Origin: Dryococelus australis
Lineage: Eukaryota > Arthropoda > Insecta > Phasmatodea > Phasmatidae
Assembly: GCA_029891345.1 (NCBI GenBank)
Contig: CM057009.1
Coordinates: forward strand, 294,184,966-294,248,965
Reading direction: 5' to 3'
DNA: 64,000 bases
Shown: piece after piece, positions 48,291-59,701 of the stretch
Layout of the letters: each line of letters opens with the position of its first letter
How positions within the stretch are numbered: the first letter of the stretch is position 1
Translations under genes and position numbers: made by a program
Notes under the pieces: generated by a model
Databases searched by the model: none
Told to the model about the DNA's origin: nothing
What the model saw: the letters and a program-made list of their open reading frames with translations, nothing else

Positions 48291-49149
48291 CTGAAAAAAT
48301 GATACATTATTATTAAGGTGGTACACTACAAATTCCCTAAAACATCTTTTTAATAAATAAATAAATAAATAAAAAAAGGGCAAACATGTAGAATGGTTAA
48401 AAAAAACTTCCATATGGGATCACTATGGATGTTATGTAACTAAGACTAAATGTTTCTAATTTCACGAAACAATAGTACAGCCAAACTGTCAGTTTTGTGG
48501 TATGCTCTGTAAACTACTTGGTTCTGTGTGTATATTGGCAACAAAATATCTACTTACTACACAATATCACGTTCCAGAAGTGGTTAGTTTCAAAGATAAT
48601 GATGCCAGTGTCATAAACATAAGTCATTGAGACAATGGTTTACCATAATAAAGAAAAAATAGCCAACTGTTAATGGAATACATTTTGTCATCAAAGTTTG
48701 TAAAATAATGAATTCTTGCATGTATCATTCCATGCAAAATGTTCCAAAAGACTCCATCAGCATCAGATATACAAGGAAACTTTTGTTCAGTAGAACCATA
48801 CAAAAATGAGTAGGGATGGGCCGCTGCCAGTACTGATAAACCAGCCGGTCCCACAACCACAGGCATATGAACCTTATTTGCAGATTATTAGTCACAGATT
48901 AGTAGCACTAATTTACTTCAGACAATGTTAAATAAACCCACATGGTACATCTCATAAAGCATTAATTTACCGCATCCATCAATCAGATATTCTCCCCAAA
49001 ATCGAAAATATATTCGGAACAATTGTTTTCAGGAGATATATTCCCATTGTTTACGTTTTACTATAGTTTATGTTGGTACATTTGCCAAAGATTGTGTGCA
49101 TCATCCATTTTTTAACACTATGTGAATGCAAAACAATGTGGATAATCGA
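48291..49149. other. Intronic stretch, nothing recognised
   Basis: Holds a short (AAAT)n tract at 48350-48374. No coding or mobile feature recognised. Confidence 0.45.
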
Positions 49150-49310
49150 CAATCTGATTACACCCCCCCCCCCCCCAGATAGATTGTGTTCTATTTTCTT
49201 CTCATGTTTTTACTGCATTCGTAGGTTGGTGGCAATGAGAAAGCCACCTAAATTCTTATTCTTCTTACGTGTTTACTGCACTCACAGATTGGCGACAATG
49301 AAAACTAATC
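49150..49310. repeat. C-run followed by a two-copy tandem repeat, about 75-bp unit
   Basis: After a run of about 14 C (49163-49177), the unit TTCTTCTCATGTTTTTACTG...GGCAATGA recurs about 76 bp later as TTCTTCTTACGTGTTTACTG...GACAATGA. About 80% alike. Confidence 0.65.
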
Positions 49311-49669
49311 ACACACTGTATTCAATAATCGGTGGTAGTGTTATTGAAAATGGAAAGTGAAAGGCGGTATTTTGACGGACATAGTTCTTATTGGAAACCA
49401 TCAACTGCGGTTTTGGGTAGAATATTAAAGGTCTGAATAAGAGTCTGCAAGTAATATTTGGCCAAAATTGTCGTAAATAAATCAGTTATTTTAACAAAGG
49501 GATTGAGTATGGCTTGGCTGACGAAGGAATACTAGGCGAAAATAATTATATTAAAAAAAAAAAAAAAAAATTCCCATTTTGACCTCAACATAGTAGTCAT
49601 ATTTTGTTTGGAATTTAAACGAGTAGGGCCATTTTAAATTCATTTTTATTAATTTTCTATAGAGGCCTT
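49311..49669. other. Intronic stretch with an A-run
   Basis: An A-run at 49552-49570; otherwise no supported feature. Confidence 0.4.
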
Positions 49670-49953
49670 TAAATTTTTTATTGTAAGTCATTTATTATTC
49701 TTTTTATTTTTGTGAGGGGTTCGGGTCTTATAATTTTATTTAGTTCAGGATGGGTTTTAATTATTTTAAAAGGATTTGGATATAAGATTGTTAGGCTATT
49801 CAGCTTGTTATCCTGAAAATTTTCCTTAGACTTGCAGTAGATAGTTCGAGAGTTGCTGCTAGACATGTTTGCAGATTCTGTCGAGCTGAGATCAGCCTCA
49901 GCACTCTTTGTATGGGTTACATCTGTGTTCCATTTTTGTTTTCGCCACTGCAT
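49670..49953 (-). other. Unrecognised 91-codon open frame in septin intron
   Basis: The frame reads MQWRKQKWNTDVTHTKSAEA and later ELNKIIRPEPLTKIKRIIND, with a serine-rich middle and a basic end. The composition is more protein-like than most frames nearby. I recognise no domain, and no partner frame of the same element was found. It may be a retroelement fragment. Confidence 0.25.
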
Positions 49954-50640
49954 CAGTAATGTGCTGTCATAATTTATGATGAACTGTTTTGTGCCGCACG
50001 TGTACCAAAAGTTCTTGGAGCTGTACTGACGGGGACATTTTCACTTCAACTGTTGTGCGATTATAGGTCCCCCAAGGGGAAGTGAGGAGGCTTCGTGCTG
50101 CGACCAGCAGACCACGGTATAGGACACTCAGGGGAAAGGGGAAGAGAGTTCATTCTGAGCCTGTGTTTGTGAGCCGCAGCACATGTGTGCGAAGTGCTCC
50201 GATTGGCTGAAGGCCGGTGACGAGGGCGATGACGTCAACCGAGCCAGATAATGGGCCTTGTTGATGGACACCAGCTGTGCAGGGGTGATGACTTAAAGAG
50301 TCGTCGTAGAGAAGGCGCGGAGTTGGAGGGTGTTGTTGGAAGTCGGAGTCGGTCAGTGAAGGCAGGCTAGAGGAGCATGAGTTGGTCATACACCAAGTAG
50401 GCCTAAAAGATAAGTACTCTTTGTTTCATAGTTATTTTTTTGTCAGGGTTCCAGTAGGCAGCATAAAGTTAAAGTTCTTATGATTGCTTGTTTTAAGAGT
50501 TAAAAGTTTAGAAGTCTCTTTGAAATTTATAACTTTGGTGAGGAGGAACATTTATGTTCTTTTTTTTTAGTATGCGACACCTTTAACACCGACGTAAGTT
50601 TAGCTCTGTTGGGTCGGTAAGTCAGGGCCTTTATTGTCAA
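49954..50640. other. GC-richer island in the 11-kb septin intron, promoter- or LTR-like
   Basis: The patch 50000-50400 stands out from AT-rich surroundings. It contains a CRE-like TGACGTCA (50230), an inverted CCAAT box (GATTGGCTG, 50201) and an E-box-like GCACGTGT. No TATA box in the right spacing and no poly(A) signal pair were fixed. Alternatives are a solo LTR or an alternative promoter of the septin gene. Confidence 0.3.
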
Positions 50641-51499
50641 TAACATGAGCGAAACTGTTGATACTTTTTATATGGTATAACAGACGTCTTCCTCCCATCA
50701 ACAAATTTATGAGCCGATAATCATAACTTTTACATGTGAAACTGTACAAAAGATAATACCTTTATGGTGTAGAAAACATTTGTGATCAGTTGCTCAAAAC
50801 TATCAGGACCATAAGTTGTGTACCTGTAAATAGAGATGTTTATTTATGAAAATCTAAGTTCATGCAGATTCTGTTTATCAAACCAATGAGATGAAGGTCT
50901 AAAAGATGTAAGTCTGTTCTTATGTTTTCAAAACTAGCCTTAGCTGTTTTAAAGTTGTACTAGATGATCAAAATAATGTTTAAGTTATTTGTATTCTTTT
51001 ATTCTTGGAATTTGGAATATATTATTTGTTTATAAATACATTTTACCCTGATTAATTAATTTTTATTGTGAAAATATTTTTGAAACTATTATTTTGGAAA
51101 TTTTGTAAACAATGTGAAAGACATTTAAAAGAAATATATATTTTTTTATGTTAAATTCATTTTACCTAATTCGTCTTTTGTTATTTTAAAAAAAGAATTA
51201 ATTTTGTAAAATTTATAACTTGAAAATTATCTTCTTTCATTGTAGGGTTTTAGAAATTTCCCATTTTATACGGTGAAATTTCAAAATTGAGTATGGTGTT
51301 TATTTTCTATTTTATTTATTGGTGATAAGATAGTTTACTATGAGCAAGAATCTCATTTGAATTAAATCGTAATTAATTAGCTTACCTCTCATAAACTATT
51401 CCTTGCCGTCTACGTCCATGTCACCGCTTCCTATCAAGCAAGTGTGATTGCTGTTTTGAGCTAAAGCAGTCTGTCAAATGTAAGTTTTCCTTCCATTTG
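50641..51499. other. Intronic AT-rich stretch, nothing recognised
   Basis: T- and A-rich text without repeats or frames of note. Confidence 0.45.
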
Positions 51500-52035
51500 T
51501 AAAGGGCATTTCAAGACAAGACGAGCCCCCCCCCCATAGAGTCCTGATGGTGGACGCTCCCTGGTACTTCAAAGGTTACCAAGTCGCGAGGTTCTTTTGA
51601 CATATAGAAGTTATTTATTGTAGCTGTTGTTTTTATGCTTTGAGGGTGCTACGATGATTAAGATGCGTTCAGATGTTGAAATGTCTAAAGGTTGTGTGAG
51701 TATTTGAGAGTTGTCGACCTCGAAGTAACCAAATGTTTTCAAGTTCTCGTGGAACCAATTGTAGTTGTGATAGTTGAGTCACCAAGTGGGCAATGGTTGT
51801 TGAATTAATTGATGATTGAAGAGTTGAATATCACTTTTCTAGAGAGTTTACCAACTTATCTTTAATCTCCCTCTGCCCCTTCTCTTCAGTGTTTACCGTC
51901 ATTGCAGCTAGATTCCAGATTTCAATATTCCCCTTCCATGTCTTCACTATTTTTCCCTCTTATTTTCTCCATTACACACTTTAACATTTATTTTTAACTA
52001 TTTACCTTCTAAATTATTCTCCCTGACCCCGTCAC
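51500..52035. repeat. Interspersed repeat D, copy 2
   Basis: Same orientation and block order as 42316-42890, including AAAGGGCATTTCA at the left edge, CCTGATGGTGGACGCTC, CTCGTGGAACCAATTGTAGT and an AACATTTATTT...TCTCCCTGACCCCGTCACT end. It too has a C-run (51527-51534) near its start. Divergence of about 20-25% by eye suggests an old family. Confidence 0.65.
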
Positions 52036-53090
52036 TAAATATGATACCACTAACTGACAGAGGTGCAGCTCATGAATTACATTTACACAGTTTCCGACAA
52101 AGGTTTTACACATGTGGTGAAGCCTAATCCACAACAGCCCAAATGAAGATTCAGTCCAAGCATGTGATGTGCGACGGCCTTGGGCGAGGGACTTTACGTC
52201 AAAAAGTGCGGTGTTTTTAGTTCTGCACCAGGTCAGTTGCTGTTTGTTCTGTCTGGTGGAATACTGTGCTGTTGCCATTTTCTAGCAGACAGAGGCCAGC
52301 TGGAAGCGAGCCGACATGGTGCCGGTTGGCCTCCGCACTAACATGATGAGACCCAGCAATATTTATGGGAATACAAAAATTCAGTATGGCCTATACACAT
52401 ACAGGCCAATTATAATGTAAACAAACATGCTCGAGTGGCACATACGTTAGTAACACAAGTATGTCAAAATACAGTATTTCATTGATGTAAATTATATTCA
52501 TCTGTGTTATATCTACATGTTTACTTTTGTAATATCACCAACATTTTGGTTAGAATTGCCTGTTTAAGATAATAAAAAATAGGTTTTCTGAGCAACTGCC
52601 TCTGAGCGATTCAGGTCAATATATAGAATCGTAGTATAGCAATAATATTTTGATCTTGCTACTGATCAATTTATAAATAATTCTCATTCAAGAGCAAAAC
52701 TTTGTGTACATTTGTGGAGTCATCAATGTTATTACCACAAATAATTTTAGCTGTTATCAGCATATATGTGCAAAAAATGACAGAAAATGTTATATAATTG
52801 ATTAAAAATGACAAAACTAACTATTTGTAAGAGTTTTTGTAGTAAGAGAGGCAGAGTGCTGTGGATTTGGAAACATTTTATGAGCAATTTTGTTGCTGTT
52901 TCATCAATACAGAAATTATTACAGAATTTTGTAAATAAATATAATTTCTTTATATTTGGGATTATATTGTGGTTCACAAACATTTCTAGGCCCTAGCAAT
53001 ATGTGCCAATCCTATTAGTTATATGGCTGGTGAATTTTGGTCAAAATGTATGTACAAACATTTAGTTCAGCTTTTTATAAACTATGTTTT
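52036..53090. other. Intronic stretch, nothing recognised
   Basis: A GC-richer patch at 52080-52330 contains a short frame on the - strand with no known motif. The rest is AT-rich. Confidence 0.4.
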
Positions 53091-53911
53091 ATTTGTAAGT
53101 CAACATACCTGGGTACTTGGGGCCATTAGCCCGGTCCTAACCAGCCCAGCAGCAGCACTCTGAGACAACCCAGGACCCAAAAGGGCCCAGAGTAAATGAA
53201 CAGTGTAGTGTTGTCTGGTTAGGGAAAAGAGCATAGTAACCCTTAGACCATGAGCGGTGTGTGTATAAGGGAGAATGGAGTTAAACAAAATAAAGTAATA
53301 ATACAAACATGTGATCAACCTGAGGCTGTATGTGATGCTCCATGACTTCACAAGCTCACATTCCAACCCCTCAGAGGGTTAAAATTTGTGTAATTTGTTA
53401 ATTGTTTTAATGACCAGGGCATTACTGGAAATACTGTTGCTGTTACAATTATTTAATTATTTTTATAAAGGAAAAGTGCTTATAGATTTATTATTTTTAC
53501 TGAAAAGTTTTTGTATTATGTTTAATGGTTAGAAGAACACTGCAGCCTTCTTCTGGCTGCCGTGTCACAAGTCTTGGAACAGCTGCAGCTGGGAGCAGAT
53601 GTCGCAGGATGGAGGTCTTCAAACTGGTTTGCTGTATCACCATGTGTTACGATTCATAAGTATATACAGTTTGTTTAAACCTTTCCGTTTTGGCCTCCAC
53701 GTTCGTCCAATGTCTGCGCTGGACTCATTCATTAGTTTTTTCGATGTACGCATTGTGCATGTGTGTGCAATGGCACGATAGACATACTGTATCTGCTGAT
53801 TCCGGCTATTTAATTGTATATATCCACCAAGCACCAGCAAGATAACTTCAGAGTTCTTTAACACATTACTTAATACAGCTGTATATGTGTAGTTGAACAG
53901 AGAAGTGGGTA
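53091..53911. other. Intronic stretch with a GC-richer patch, unassigned
   Basis: 53100-53370 is noticeably less AT-rich and may be a retroposon (an 88-codon frame on the - strand has no recognisable domain). 53530-53640 contains a GCAGCTGCAGCTG-like palindromic patch. No family is assigned. Confidence 0.35.
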
Positions 53912-53930
53912 CCGTATTCACCCAAATATA

Positions 53931-55440
53931 AGACTATATTTTGCTCCCAATTTTACTTTCAAAAATTAAGGGGGTTGTCTTATATTCGTATCACAAAAAA
54001 AATTCACATTAATATTTACACTTAATAACATTTAGTTCTTGGTTTACAGAGAGATATTCTAATCTTTAAATAATTCAAGTTTGATTAATATTATCAAAAG
54101 AAATAAAACACAGTCACAACAAAAAGTGAGGTTAACTTCAATTTCTGTCACGTTTTTCTTATAATGGGCTTCGTTACTAGTCTTTAATCCAGGCGGGCAG
54201 ATATTTCTAATTATCACAAAAAACTGATGAAACCGCTGCTAAAATATTGGCACAAGTATTAAATATGCCTAAACGGGTCAGTACATTACATTACATCACA
54301 TGTGGTGAGTTTGGTTAGGTTGATTTTACCAAAGAAATATTGTAGCACAATGGTAAACTAAATATTCTGTGATCTTGAGCAGCTACATGATCACCAAAAT
54401 GGCATTGTGTCAGTAAATGTGAGTGATCAATGCTGTTTGATGACCAACTTTACCATTGATGTTCAACATTCCCAGAGTGAATACTGTTAGCGTCAGACGT
54501 TGTGAGGGCTGGACACCCTAGTCCTAGTTCACCCCCCACTCCCCTCGGCCAGCCATAGGTTTGGCCTGCCGCGTCCCTCCCTTCGACCGCAAAGTGTACA
54601 GTTGAACACGTCGAACTACGCATCCTGCAAACATTCCACTGACCACTTCAAACAGAAGATCTTGAAAGGTACACTAACGCGTCTATCGCTGACATTTGTG
54701 TTTTGTAGCATAGTTTGTTGCGCGCCAGCATACGGTACTAGATATTCTCGATTTATGTCCTGGGCAAAGCGTGAATGAATTATTTTTTTCAACTACACGT
54801 CTTTAAAAATTGTATTGATAAATACAAAATTATTAAAAAGGTGAGTGGGGATAACATTAATATCATGGTCAGTACTAGAAATAAATAAGTCTAATTTTTG
54901 CTCAGTTTGGCAAAATATTTTATTTAGTATCAAGTGCTACCAACAAAAAGCAATTTAACATAAATAAAGTAGTTTCACTGTAGTTGCATGATTTTATTTA
55001 TACTATGAATTAATATTAAAAACCAATAAGTGAGACAATTGTGCGAAAATATGGTTTGGAGGGGTTGATGATACAATCGATAGACATGTCGTTATGAAGT
55101 TAGTTAACTTATTTGTTCGCCAGAGTTAATAGAATATACCCGAAAAGCGGAATTAAAAATATTCTACATATAATTAAAATCTTTAAGTTTCCTAAATCTT
55201 ACTGTATGTAATTTGTTTATTTTGTCTTCATTTTTTACTGGCGCAGTTAAATTAATATTTGCCTTTTCTACCACTGAAGTACAGAAAATATGCATACATT
55301 TTAATACACAAATACAAAAACCGCTTTAATTCGATCATAAATATATGTACAAGCTAATTGGTAATGTGAACTGACTGACTATAAAGTATTATGACACACA
55401 ATGATTAATTGATTGATCTATATGTTTGGACCAGTCTTAG
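53931..55440. other. Non-coding left half of the Tc1/mariner-type element
   Basis: A GC-rich patch at 54490-54610 stands out. Otherwise AT-rich, with no frame that belongs to the transposase. It may include further nested insertions. Confidence 0.35.
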
Positions 55441-55653
55441 CTTAAGAGGTCTTCAGAGCCAATGTGGTGTGGATGAATTGAGACGGACATAGAGCAGCAT
55501 CTGACACAATGTTGGGGGAAATAGGAGACCCCAGAGATAACCCACCAACCACGATTGCCACATGCAAAAATTCCGGTTTACATAGCCAGTAACTGAACCC
55601 GGATCGCAGTGGTGGCAGGCGAACACTCTGGCACTGCCTCAACTGCGGCCCTA
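55441..55653 (-). repeat. Possible tRNA-derived SINE
   Basis: On the - strand the start GGGCCGCAGTTGAGGCAGTG is followed, about 55 bp in, by GGGTTCAGTTAC (55600-55589), close to the pol III B-box consensus GGTTCGANTCC. The body is GC-rich relative to the surroundings and about 210 bp long. No clear target duplication or A-tail was seen. A similar protein-like shadow often appears from such SINEs in arthropod genomes (from memory, not checked). Confidence 0.45.
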
Positions 55654-56599
55654 GACATGCTGTGATAACATTTGTGAACTAATACTTTTTTCAAGAAGCA
55701 GCTTCCAGAAGTCAAACCAATGAAAATAAGTTCATAACATGAATAGTTAACAACAGTAATTTAAAAGTGTTATTCTAGAATTCTTGAATTTTAGTCACCA
55801 TAGAATGAATAGACAAATGAAGAATAAAAATAAAGAAATAATTAGGCTCCAAAACACAAAATTTAAAAATTGCAGTGACAATCATTTAACAACCACCAAA
55901 CTAATTATCAGTTGAACACAGTTTGATAGTACATTTTTACGATATGATAATAATACTTAACAATAAATGACCCAAGATTATGATGTGACAAATAAGCATA
56001 ACTAATTGAAAATACTGAGGTGCAATTATTTAGTTGTAACCAATTATAACTGAACAAGATGTGAGCGTATAATGTTACAGTACACAGTTATTATGAGAAT
56101 AACCAGTGATACCAAAATCATGGCATGGGGAACAAAAAGTCAAAATAAGGGAAAATATACTGAAATGTTCAGCTTAAATTTACATATTTACAAGTATTCA
56201 GAATTAAAACTATTAATTTATCAAATGACACCATGTAACATTCACGATTCTAGTTGTTTCGGAAAAAAAAGATTTATGTAAGAGTATTAAAAAAAAAAAA
56301 ATAGGTGTGTAATAGTATAAGTACGAATAAAAGTGGATAGCAATTTTACAAACCGATAACACATACTACAGATATGTCTCAACATAGCACTGCTAACAGT
56401 GTTTATTAACTGTTGTTGAGGAAATACTATTCCTAGCTCACAGATTAAAAAGTGATTAAGCAAAACAAATTTATGACACCATATAGTACATGTATCAGTA
56501 AGATATAATATAATTTCAATATTTATAATGGCTGAGCTAAGCAAGAGAAGTCGGTATCATATTTTCTGAAAATTTCTTGCTCACTGCAGCTGTCATGGT
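55654..56599. other. AT-rich interior of the Tc1/mariner-type element
   Basis: No supported feature. Confidence 0.35.
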
Positions 56600-56619
56600 G
56601 TGATTTTTTTTTGCTTTCA

Positions 56620-57075
56620 TCATCTGTCGTCACTGTCCAGTTTGATTAAGAACTCATCTACTGCTAACTCAACGATGCAGTCGTTCTTCCAGTACTCTTT
56701 CTCAATTCCTTCAACGTGTCTGCAATATCCCACCCAGTCTTCCTTTGTTACTGCTTCTACGGCTTCTGTTGTTAGCATCTGTAAGACTTGAAGTGATAGA
56801 TCTACAGTCATGTTGTGAGCTCTGATATGATGTTTAATTTTAGCCCAGGCTAGCTCTATGGCATTGAAATTGCACATATAAGTGGGCAATCTAAGTACAG
56901 TATGGCCATGTTGCTGGAATACCCTGTCAACAGCGAATATTTTCTCTCTTGGTCAATGTTTTTCAAGCAAATCAGTGACAGTAGCTTTTCTCATTGTTTC
57001 GTCGCAAGAGACCCCTTTTCCTTGTAGCCACGCTGTAGCACCAGATTTACAATTTTTAAATAAAATCTTTTGAAT
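56620..57075 (-). pseudogene. Transposase C-terminal fragment (DDE_3 type)
   Basis: The text runs ATAWLQGKGV-like, CDETMRKATVTDLLEKH, a stop, IFAVDRVFQQHGHTVLRLP. It then reads TYMCNFNAIELAWAKIKHHI, which is the N-x-I-E-x-x-W block containing the catalytic Glu. After that come EDWVGYCRHVEGIEKEYWKN and an acidic end. It matches the C-terminal half of Tc1/mariner-superfamily transposases. The stop near 56960 and missing central DDE residues indicate a dead copy. Confident about the superfamily, not the family. Confidence 0.75.
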
Positions 57076-57100
57076 AGTTTGTTCGACTGGAAATAATACT

Positions 57101-57519
57101 TGCATATTACTGAAAAGTCACGTATGACTTTACTACTGGTGCAATATTTTAAAAGCATACCAGTTCAGTCAAGAAAATAAACCTTGCATTTGACGCTGTT
57201 ATTACAAGGTTTTAGAACAAAATACATGATTCCAAAACAATTGGATATTTTGTAATGGCATCCAAACACCTTGTTTTCATTCAAACTCCAAGAATTATAT
57301 TTTTATGTAAGAATGGCTGAAACGGGTGCTTTCAGAAATAGTTTCAGTCACAGAATTTTTATACGAAAATTTAAGAGTTGTCTTGAGAAACATACTGTAC
57401 TTATTTCTTCTCTTCTTAGTGTGCCTTTAAAATAAATAGGTTCACTGCTGAAAGTCATGTGTCAAAGTCAAAGTTATTGCACAAAATAATTGCAGGTAGT
57501 CAGAACCCTTAATAGGCGA
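57101..57519. other. Unrecognised stretch between transposase halves
   Basis: AT-rich; the first catalytic segments expected here were not found. Confidence 0.4.
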
Positions 57520-57790
57520 TAAGGTGAACAGTGTAAGCATTATGTTCTTACTTTCACTTTCCTGGAGTTGTTTGAGGCTCGCCAGGCCTCTCTCTGCTTT
57601 GTTTGCGAAGTCTCTTGATAGACACCTTACTTACTCCCATGTACTTTGCAGCTCTCTCTGTATCATTGTTGATAGGAACCAACAAATATTTATTCCTTGC
57701 CTCTTCATCACAAGCTTCTACAACACTCATGATGACTTCTCTTTCATTGCCGTGTATAACTTGTTTATAACTCTTGAGCTGTGTGATACT
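57520..57790 (-). pseudogene. Transposase N-terminal fragment (HTH)
   Basis: On the - strand the text VIHGNEREVIMSVVEACDEE is followed by TERAAKYMGVSKVSIKRLRK, a helix-turn-helix typical of the N-terminus of this transposase type. A basic linker (RERPGEPQTTPGK) then follows. It lies upstream of, and in the same orientation as, the catalytic fragment at 56.6-57.1 kb. Confidence 0.7.
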
Positions 57791-58281
57791 CGCAATTGTT
57801 CACAGTCCGTCACTACTGCGAGAAACGAGGGCCAATGTGTTTTGTACGGCACGTAGCATGGCGTGGCCACTTTCTTCCTAAACCCCTAACCCCCCCATTG
57901 GCATGGGTCTTCCTCACCCCTGCGCAACTAGCCATCACGAGTCTTGGCGACAACAGTACAGCTATGGTTGTGAGTACAGGTTAGTAGCTGTATCTATGAC
58001 TTCTAATTAGTATTTTTCTATATGTTGTTTACTTCAGGTTTAAGGCATTTTCCAGTATTGTATCAAACATATTGGTAAATAAGCACGTGTTAAATAATTA
58101 TGAGTGACCACATTACAAAAAAAGGTTCTTCTGCAAAGCAACTAAGAAAATTTGAACGTTGTAGTTATGAAGTAAATTTTTTATTAATGGCTTTAAAAAA
58201 TGCTGCCTGTCTAATGCATTTGATGGCAGTGAAGACCATGTCCTATGGAAAGATTTAAAAATATCATCATCAGACTCGTGA
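57791..58281. other. 5' non-coding part of the Tc1/mariner-type element
   Basis: A C-rich patch near 57880-57930; no supported gene. Confidence 0.35.
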
Positions 58282-58801
58282 GGCCGTGTCCGAAATTACA
58301 CATTCGTTGTTTAATGATTTGTTATTTCATAAGTTTAAAATCCGACGTCAATAGTCACTTTTTTAGCACTCGCAGCAACAAATTTTTACATTAACAGTGA
58401 AACTGTTTATCTAAATTGAATGCTTAAAACGGACATAATAGTTCTAGAAGCATCATTGGAATGTTGGGAATACGTTAATACATACAAAAATAATAAATAA
58501 TTCAATAACGACTTCAAAAATATTTTTGTTGCGAAATATATAAACAAAGCACATCACTTACTTGCTTTTTAAAACATGCCTAGTATATTTAACGAATAAA
58601 CATTTCTTTTAAAAACATTTTAATTACGTATTCACATATGTGCTTTGAAGGTCAAAACCAACATGGTGCAGATATTGACGTTTTGTATTTTTGCTAACAT
58701 ATGTTAAGTTACAAAATACCAAATAACCAAATACACAGTCATTTTTATATACAAAATTGGGTCACGTGATAATCGAAATATCTGCAATTTCGGACATGGC
58801 C
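58282..58801. mobile_element. MITE nested in the Tc1/mariner-type element
   Basis: Terminal inverted repeat GGCCGTGTCCGAAATT / AATTTCGGACATGGCC with one mismatch, length 520 bp. It is flanked on both sides by TGA, a possible 3-bp target duplication. GG-starting ends with a 3-bp duplication resemble PIF/Harbinger derivatives, but the assignment is tentative. No coding capacity. Confidence 0.7.
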
Positions 58802-59075
58802 TGAGGATCATTCTACTGGGAGAGTCTGATTCAAGTGATGAATAATTGACACAGAACAGTTCTTTTACACTGCATTCTTTTGTCTTTCTTGTACATAAGG
58901 TTTAATGATAGGTAAGTTTTTACCTATTTCACTTATATTAAAAATGTTTTTCATGAAATATTTGAATGAGTATTTTTATCATCATGGCCCATCAATAAGT
59001 AGTTGGGCAAAATTGAATTTTTTCCATCAGCAAAGGGAAAATTAAGAGGGTCGTCTTATGTTCGGGTGAATACAG

Positions 59076-59540
59076 TATTCTAATGTTTTATCAGTAGGCC
59101 ATCTGCCATAGTAAAATATTCATGTTTGAACCATTCAAGTACACATTTTCACACCAGGCTACTAGCACGTGTCTTCTCAGAGTTCGTCAAGTAATTTATA
59201 ATGGCATTCAGTGCGACCATAAAACATTACTGTGGATTGTATGCACCGATAGTGTGTTAAGTTGTTGGTACTCCTGCAGCCACATGGGCCAACATAACCC
59301 TAAGAACCCTGTCTTAATTCTCAAGCTATCCGACATGAAATCATTGTGTAAGTCACAGTTAGTATTAAATTTGCAGGAATTGAAACCTCGCATGATGACA
59401 ATTGTCAATACTTAACAGATTATTCAGCAAGCGATGAAAAAATTAAAGGTAATTTTACAATCTCTTATCAAGACCATTTCTGCAAATGAGAAACATCTGA
59501 CATGCTTGTCAATGTTGTAATCTGTACTATCAATACTCAC
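59076..59540. other. Intronic stretch before septin exon
   Basis: A 97-codon frame at 59122-59415 (+) has no known motif. The donor site of the adjoining septin exon is at 59540-59539. Confidence 0.4.
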
Positions 59541-59701
59541 ATGAGCATTGTACGTAGCTTTATAAAATCACAGTGGTCGGGGTTCTCTACTTCAACAACA
59601 CCCCAAGGATACAAACGCCCACGCACTTTGCGTCCGCGCACCTCCAGCAAAGTATTTGCACCACAAACTGCAAATGGCACTGACTCCCTCAACTGTCGTA
59701 C
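59541..59701 (-). CDS. Septin exon encoding the end of the GTPase domain and septin-unique region
   Basis: Bounded by TTATTGCAG upstream and GTGAGTATT downstream. The 161-bp exon encodes [20 protein letters not shown], then [20 protein letters not shown] and [13 protein letters not shown]. It ends with two bases of an Ile codon finished by the exon at 48290. [14 protein letters not shown](4)-DF-KLR-ML is diagnostic of septins. No damage seen. Confidence 0.95.

Larger units (their letters stand above)
53912..59075 (-). mobile_element. Tc1/mariner-superfamily DNA transposon, about 5.2 kb, with nested insertions
   Basis: The ends CCGTATTCACCCAAATATAA (53912) and, inverted, CTGTATTCACCCGAACATAA (59075) form a terminal inverted repeat of about 25 bp with TA on both sides. 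Inside on the - strand are an N-terminal HTH (57.5-57.8 kb) and a DDE_3-type C-terminal catalytic fragment (56.6-57.1 kb). A possible SINE (55.4 kb) and a MITE (58.28-58.80 kb) lie within these borders. The element occupies nearly half of the 11.3-kb septin intron. Confidence 0.75.

Noticed and set aside
53100-53366. 88-codon - strand frame as a protein
   Set aside because: No conserved motif and a repeat-like GC patch; a retroposon shadow is more likely.
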